This document shows positions 59,394 through 64,000 of a stretch of DNA of 64,000 nt, in pieces; position 1 is the first letter of the stretch, and every line of letters begins with the position of its first letter. The notes beneath the pieces are model-generated. The model saw only the letters and a program-made list of their open reading frames with translations. It searched no databases and was not told where the DNA came from. The stretch is from Blasia pusilla. Its lineage: Eukaryota; Marchantiophyta; Marchantiopsida; Blasiales. Made by a program: the position numbers and the translations under genes. The stretch is taken from positions 21,328,001 through 21,392,000 of the forward strand of contig CM114273.1 in assembly GCA_050084515.1 (NCBI GenBank). The letters run 5' to 3'.

Positions 59394-62300
59394 ATGGATA
59401 ATTATGTTAAGCTCACTTGTGGCAGTCATCTGGCGGCCCTTCCTCATTCAGAAATCATTCGACCCCAAGCTTGTGAGTCTTTCATAGCAGTGGATGAAAA
59501 TTTTCTGTCTATTCGATTTCTTCTCCAAATTGGAACCATCTTTGTATCCAAAGATGTTAGGGTGGACGGTACGGAAGACATAATAGGTGAGACAGCCCAG
59601 CCAGTGACCTCAGACCGTAAAGTATGGAATCTCCTACCTCTAGCAAATGGTCAATACAGAGTTCGTCTGTTTCCCAAGTAGACGGTCTAGAATTTCCAAG
59701 TGCTCCGAGCTCTACGTTTGCAACTCCAAGCTCTCCAGATCCGGCTTCGACTCCAACTTCGCACGCTCGTAACAATGTTGTTCTTCCTGAAGAGATTCCG
59801 GATGTTATCAACCTCAGTGGATCTGTCGGACACCAATCGAGCACTCTGTCCGCCTACTCGTTCCTCTTGCGAGTATCAGGCAATAGTTTGCTTTCGTCTC
59901 TGGCCTTCAAAATGTTCAAGCACATTCTTGTCGACGAGCTGCCGCCCACGTACGATGGTAATTTCATTTTTGAGTTTCCTCCACTTGCTGGTCCTGCTCA
60001 AAAGAAGGATGGAGGACGCCTGAAGGGTATGGACAGAAAGTCTGATTGTCATCGATGGTGCAGGCTTCAACGGACCAATGCTTCCATTCCAGATGGTCCT
60101 TGGATTGTCTCCTGCCGCCAATGCGTGGGAGCCTTGGAGTGTAGAAGTCCAACATGCCCGTATCTAGAGCCCAACGAGCGACTCAATACGTCGCAATTCC
60201 CTCCCAAGAATGCAGAAACTCCATACGAGGTGGGTGCCACCATACCGCCGGGAGGCCATCGATGTCCTCATTGTCAGGCATCGCCCTTCTGCGTTGGAGC
60301 GTGTCCTGCATACATATTTTTCATTGTCCACGACTTGGGCTCCACGTCAGAGTATACAAGGCTGGCAGTTCATGTTGGCTCCCACACTTATCTTGTGACC
60401 AATGTAATTCAAAGACACATCAAGGAGGATGTGGCGAAGAAAGTAGCCGAGGTCTACAGAAACTCTCCGGGTTCAAAGCCCGGAGTGATCAAGCTCACAA
60501 CGGCATCACAAATTTATGAACAATTGCTTGGAATCCCTGGACAGGGTGAGATCACGGCGGTTGAGGAGAAACAACTCTGGGAAAATCTCGCATTTTCGCT
60601 AATCTGAATGCTTCCGAATTTCTTTGCGTCAAATACGAGTTCTGGATGGAAAGACGGCCGAAATGGATGCCATCGCCAGAATCAAGGCCAACTCCAGATT
60701 TCCATTCATTCAGAGATGGCAGTTCATGGGCCAAGGAGGCGAGGGATCCAGGGCCTATGTCTTCAAAATGTCAACCACAGGTCCGTCGAGTGGCCTCGAT
60801 CTTATAGATCGAATGAGGGAAGGGGAAGATCTTTACGGGAGCTGGATAAGCTTTGATATTTGCTCAAGAGTCTTTGAACGGATGGTTGACGATGGGTGCT
60901 CACGTTTATGACCATGTGGAGAAGGGACTCAAAACTATATTTGTCTGTGAAGTAAAGCGTAAGACGCGTTGGCGGTTTGAAGATGTGCTGGTTACTCTTA
61001 TTGGAGGTGGTGAAGGAAAACAAAAGGCCACCTCCGGAAATTTATGGGTTCATGGCGGACAATGCACAACTTGGGTGGATTGCTATCCGGGAAGTGTTCT
61101 GGGGTGGAGAGGTTCAACCGGAGAGGGAAAGGTCGGATGCTTTCCATTGGCAACAGTCTGTGACCCGGTACACCAAATCTTGCATCAAGGAGAATAAGAG
61201 GACAGAGCATGTGACTCTACTCCAATGCTGCAAGGACAAAAAAACCTTGAAGCAGGCCATGGAATGCCAAGAATAACTTCATGGGTGGTGGAGGAAGCAT
61301 GCGATTGAGGGGAAGTACAAAGAGTTGTGCTCTTGGTTGAGTTGGTGGACTGTACGTATGAGACAATGGGGAAACTTCATGCGGCAGGTGAGTCCACTAT
61401 TTTGTCTTGTCAAGCTCACGCTCATAATTGTTTGTAAAGTTGTAGCTCAGGGTGAGAAGCGTGGGAACTATATGGATTTCAAACCCAAGAAACCAAGCAA
61501 GCTGTCGGATGCGACGGGTTGCCCGAGTGTGCAACCCGACGGAAACCGACGGGTTGCATCCAGATATTTGGTGCAACCCGAGTGTGCAACCCGAGTGTAC
61601 AACCCGTCGGGACCCGACGGTTCACAGAGTCGTTCATGGGATGCCTCGGCCTTGCAACCCGTCGGGTTCCGACGGGTTGCAGTAGGTGGGTTTAAGGTTA
61701 CAACACGTCGGTTTCCGTCGGGTCGCAAAGTCGTTCATGGGATGCCTCGGGCCTGCAACCCGTCTGGTTCCGACAGGTCGCTTATTTCTTTGACTCCTGA
61801 GTTATTTTCGCTCCCTTCTAACATTGTCGTCGTTGCAGGGATTGAACGTTCATGAAAATGCCCTCTGCCCCAACACAAGTGGAGCAGAAAGTGTTCATTC
61901 CTCCTTGAGGTCGTTACAAGCATGCCAACGAATTTCACTTGTGGAGGCATGCCAATGCTACGGTCTGCAGCATCCCATATCTTCCTCACAAAAGGCATAA
62001 CAAAAGGAAAGGGGCCGTCGATCTACGAGCTCTATGTAAGGGCGGCTGTGAGATCTGGTGATGAAAAATGTATGTGGAAGCCTTCAACCGGTGCATAGCT
62101 GGAACTCCACTCGAGCAAGACGTACACATTGGTGGGGATATTCGTGGGCGGGTTTCAAGACATCCCATACAGATGGTGGTAGAGCAGTCCGAGCGAGACT
62201 CGTGGAGACTAGATAAGTATCTTGACTTCAGGCAGGTGAAGAGGCAGCATCGAGGAACAAATCCGGTGATTGATTTGGATGAGGAAATTACACCGCCCAG

Positions 62301-63307
62301 GTATTCGGGGACCCCGGACCCGTCCCAAATCCGTGATGGAGTTACTTCTCCAAAATTAGTGAATGTTTTATTTCAAAAGCCCTCCGTTGCTGGAAGTTCG
62401 CAACATCCTATCACTAGGGTGGTTCAACAATATGGGATTCCGGTAATGGAGGTGGATTGCAACCTAAAACGGTGGCATATATCTCGGAGCAACCCAGGGC
62501 GTGGACCCTGCGCAGGGGGATCTCGATGGCATTAGGAGAGCATCGGCACTTTCCTAAATAAGAACTGCAAGGACTGGGCGACCCTTTGCCTGGGTTTTGG
62601 GGACTCAAAACCTTTGATCGTTTCACGAGGACCGGGGATCAATTGAAGTACTTCATATGCCCAAATGAATCTTGTGCTTTCCGGAAGTCTTATCCGGCTG
62701 CCATTGAGCTCGGGAATACCCCACGATTTGGCCCATCGCCGCAGTACGAACGCACTCAAGAAGTGGACAATCATACAAGTGCGGTTTCAGACTTGTAGAC
62801 GGGGAAGTTTGGAGCATGTTAGCATTACTGAGACCTTCGCATTTTAGTATTCAACCCAAGATTGATGTCAACATGTACCCGGAGAAGGTGGATGATCTCA
62901 ATCCATTATTTCTGTTTGAGTCTAGAAATGGGGTGAAGAGAAACAGAATGTGCAAGCCAACGGTGGAGAGAGCAAAGCGAATTGCATCAGCTCGGGAGGC
63001 AAAAATGGAGATCATCGCCACGAAAGATGTTTTGAGTGGAAATGGAATAGGAAGGATGTATTGGGTCAGGAACAAAACTGTAAATTCAAGTGTCACAGGG
63101 GTGTATGTGGTGCATATCTGTTGCTTTCCCACATGTTCATGTGATGACTTTGTCCAAAGAGAGACAAGTGGCAAAATGTATTTCCCTTGTAAGCACATGT
63201 ACTATGTGTTGCTGGTAGTTTTAAGAGAGTCGGAGGTAGGAGTAGGAATCCACCAACCAATTATGTCCCTCAAAGAAGTTCGAAGTATTTTAAACAAACC
63301 ACTTTGA
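59394..63307 (+). pseudogene. MULE-like transposase with GCM-like zinc cluster and SWIM finger, decayed
   Basis: Starts at ATG 59,394 (MDNYVKLTCGSHLAALPHSE); the frame shifts near 59,680. At 60,040-60,330 a Cys/His-rich module appears: CHRWCRLQRTN, SCRQCVGALECRSPTCPYL, HRCPHCQASPFCVGACPAYI, FFIVHD. The spacing resembles the GCM1/WRKY-GCM1 zinc cluster known from MULE transposases. Next, in shifted frames, TMGAHVYDHVEKGLKTIFVC and YGFMADNAQLGWIAIREVFW with ERSDAFHWQQSVTRY look like the RNase H-fold core (Asp in ADNA). An intron (61,388-61,838, GTGAGT...TTGCAG) separates a later part. The end, 62,816-63,307, holds a SWIM finger: CSCDDFVQRE, then FPCKHMYYVLLVV (C-x-C...C-x-H). Several frames are needed, so the gene is broken or has unseen introns. 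Diverging from the methyltransferase-like gene, it could have moved both. Confidence 0.65.
61505..61790. repeat. Palindrome cluster in the transposase-gene intron
   Basis: Five full or partial copies (about 61,530, 61,600, 61,654, 61,700 and 61,756) plus a half copy at 61,505 lie wholly inside the intron 61,388-61,838. A spacer containing GTCGTTCATGGGATGCCTCG occurs twice. Here the consensus centre is GGGTTCC, as in intron 3 of the divergent gene. Confidence 0.9.
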
Positions 63308-64000
63308 GGATGCAAAATGAGGTTTTAGATTGTACTTTTATTTTTCCTCAACCTTCACTTTGAGCTTGAACTCTATTCAGCCCTGGGCAAATGATAGATT
63401 TTTTCCAGACCTTGGATGGAAAAAGTGATTGGTTCCACACTTATGATTCCACTGATTTTTCAGTTTTCTAAATTTTGTGCAATTTGCAACTCGTCGGACT
63501 CAGAGGGTTGCCAAAATATGGAAGAGGAAAAAAAAGCGTGGGACTGCTTAATATATGAACAAAAAAGTGCAAAAAAGTTCAAACAAAAAGTTTCCTCTCT
63601 TCAACCCAACGGAAACTCTCTTCAAAAAAAAATATCTATTTCGGTTGAAGGTAGTTTCCTCTCTCCTCTCTCCTCTCTTCCTCTCTTCCTCTCCTCTTAC
63701 CGCACCTCTCGGGGCGAGTGGGCGAGTGGGCATGAGAGGCGGAGTAAGGAGCAAGCAAGCAAGCTTGCTTACTTGGGCGTGAGGCAATTTTTCCAAGATT
63801 TGTGAGTTGAGTGTTGCATAACTGGTCATCCATCTTTGGGCTATTCAGAATGGAAGACGCTTAACTGTTGAGTTCTTAACAATGCTAGTGTACAGACTGG
63901 TGTAGCTCATTTGGTGTTGTTCGGATATGTGTTAGGCACTTTATGCATCTTGAATTTTTGGTTGATGTACCTCTAGCACATAGTACAGTGTAGCCTCTCC
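63308..64000. other. 3' flank of the transposase gene with a CT-rich tract
   Basis: Contains the last recognisable palindrome (63,487-63,510, one arm shortened) and a CTCTCTC/CTCTTC microsatellite at 63,657-63,700. No gene is supported in the rest. Confidence 0.5.

Larger units (their letters stand above)
52262..63510. mobile_element. Candidate composite element: ParB-methyltransferase gene + GCM/SWIM transposase
   Basis: Inference, not a delimited element. Two divergent, decayed protein genes (52,539-57,914 minus; 59,394-63,307 plus) share one 25-bp palindrome family found in their introns, their common upstream region and just outside both 3' ends (52,415-52,439 and 63,487-63,510), but not at a noticeable density in the first 46 kb. 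A related 3' end occurs again at 46.5 kb, which shows that the family is repeated. No terminal inverted repeat or target duplication was found, so the outer borders given are only where the palindromes stop. Confidence 0.35.

Noticed and set aside
45950-63800. Terminal inverted repeats joining about 45,950-46,060 with about 63,600-63,750
   Set aside because: Both places have CT/GA-rich and GAGAGAGG-type tracts, but the match is low complexity only and does not hold base by base.

Overview
The window is nuclear DNA of a land plant. It has a class III (secretory) peroxidase gene with plant-type introns, several plant Ty1/copia and Ty3/gypsy remnants, a CACTA (TNP2-type) transposase relic, and a MULE-like transposase with a GCM-like finger and a SWIM finger. 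The style of the repeats hints at a non-flowering land plant (bryophyte, lycophyte or fern). That is an inference, and nothing here fixes the species.

Layout. Bases 1-5,000 hold a C2H2-finger fragment at the left edge and a three-exon gene for an 87-residue Cys-rich protein. Bases 5,000-10,900 are mostly non-coding, with a ~500-bp repeat present twice and a retroelement fragment. Bases 10,900-17,600 (minus strand) hold a Ty3/gypsy gag relic and a decayed Ty1/copia element; a 1,003-bp solo LTR with a perfect 5-bp target duplication split the copia gag. Bases 20,400-23,150 (minus) are a complete four-exon class III peroxidase. Bases 24,300-29,600 (minus) are a gene of many short exons for a long coiled-coil protein that can only be seen by splicing. 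Bases 29,600-46,500 are repeat-rich: a CACTA-like terminus, a copia RT fragment and a broken TNP2-type transposase. Bases 46,996-52,050 are a full-length copia element (two LTRs, PBS, PPT, TSD GTCCT) inserted into an older repeat.

The most unusual part is 46.5-63.5 kb. On the minus strand (57,914 to about 52,540) a spliced gene encodes a ParB/sulfiredoxin-like domain followed by a beta-class amino-methyltransferase-like domain: a motif IV-like block with a changed catalytic tetrad, then a motif X/I-like block. This is an architecture typical of bacteria and phages, here with spliceosomal introns. Head-to-head with it, on the plus strand (59,394-63,307), lies a decayed transposase-like gene with a GCM-like zinc cluster, a MULE-like core and a SWIM finger. 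Both genes and the DNA between and around them are peppered with about 35 copies of one 25-bp palindrome (12-base arms, one central base). The copies sit only in introns and intergenic DNA, and some carry paired changes in both arms. A ~170-bp tandem/inverted array lies just upstream of the methyltransferase-like gene. A degraded second copy of that gene's 3' end lies at 46.5 kb. I read this as one decayed composite mobile system, which I do not recognise as described.

Most transposon genes here carry stops and frameshifts. The peroxidase, the coiled-coil gene and the Cys-rich gene look intact.
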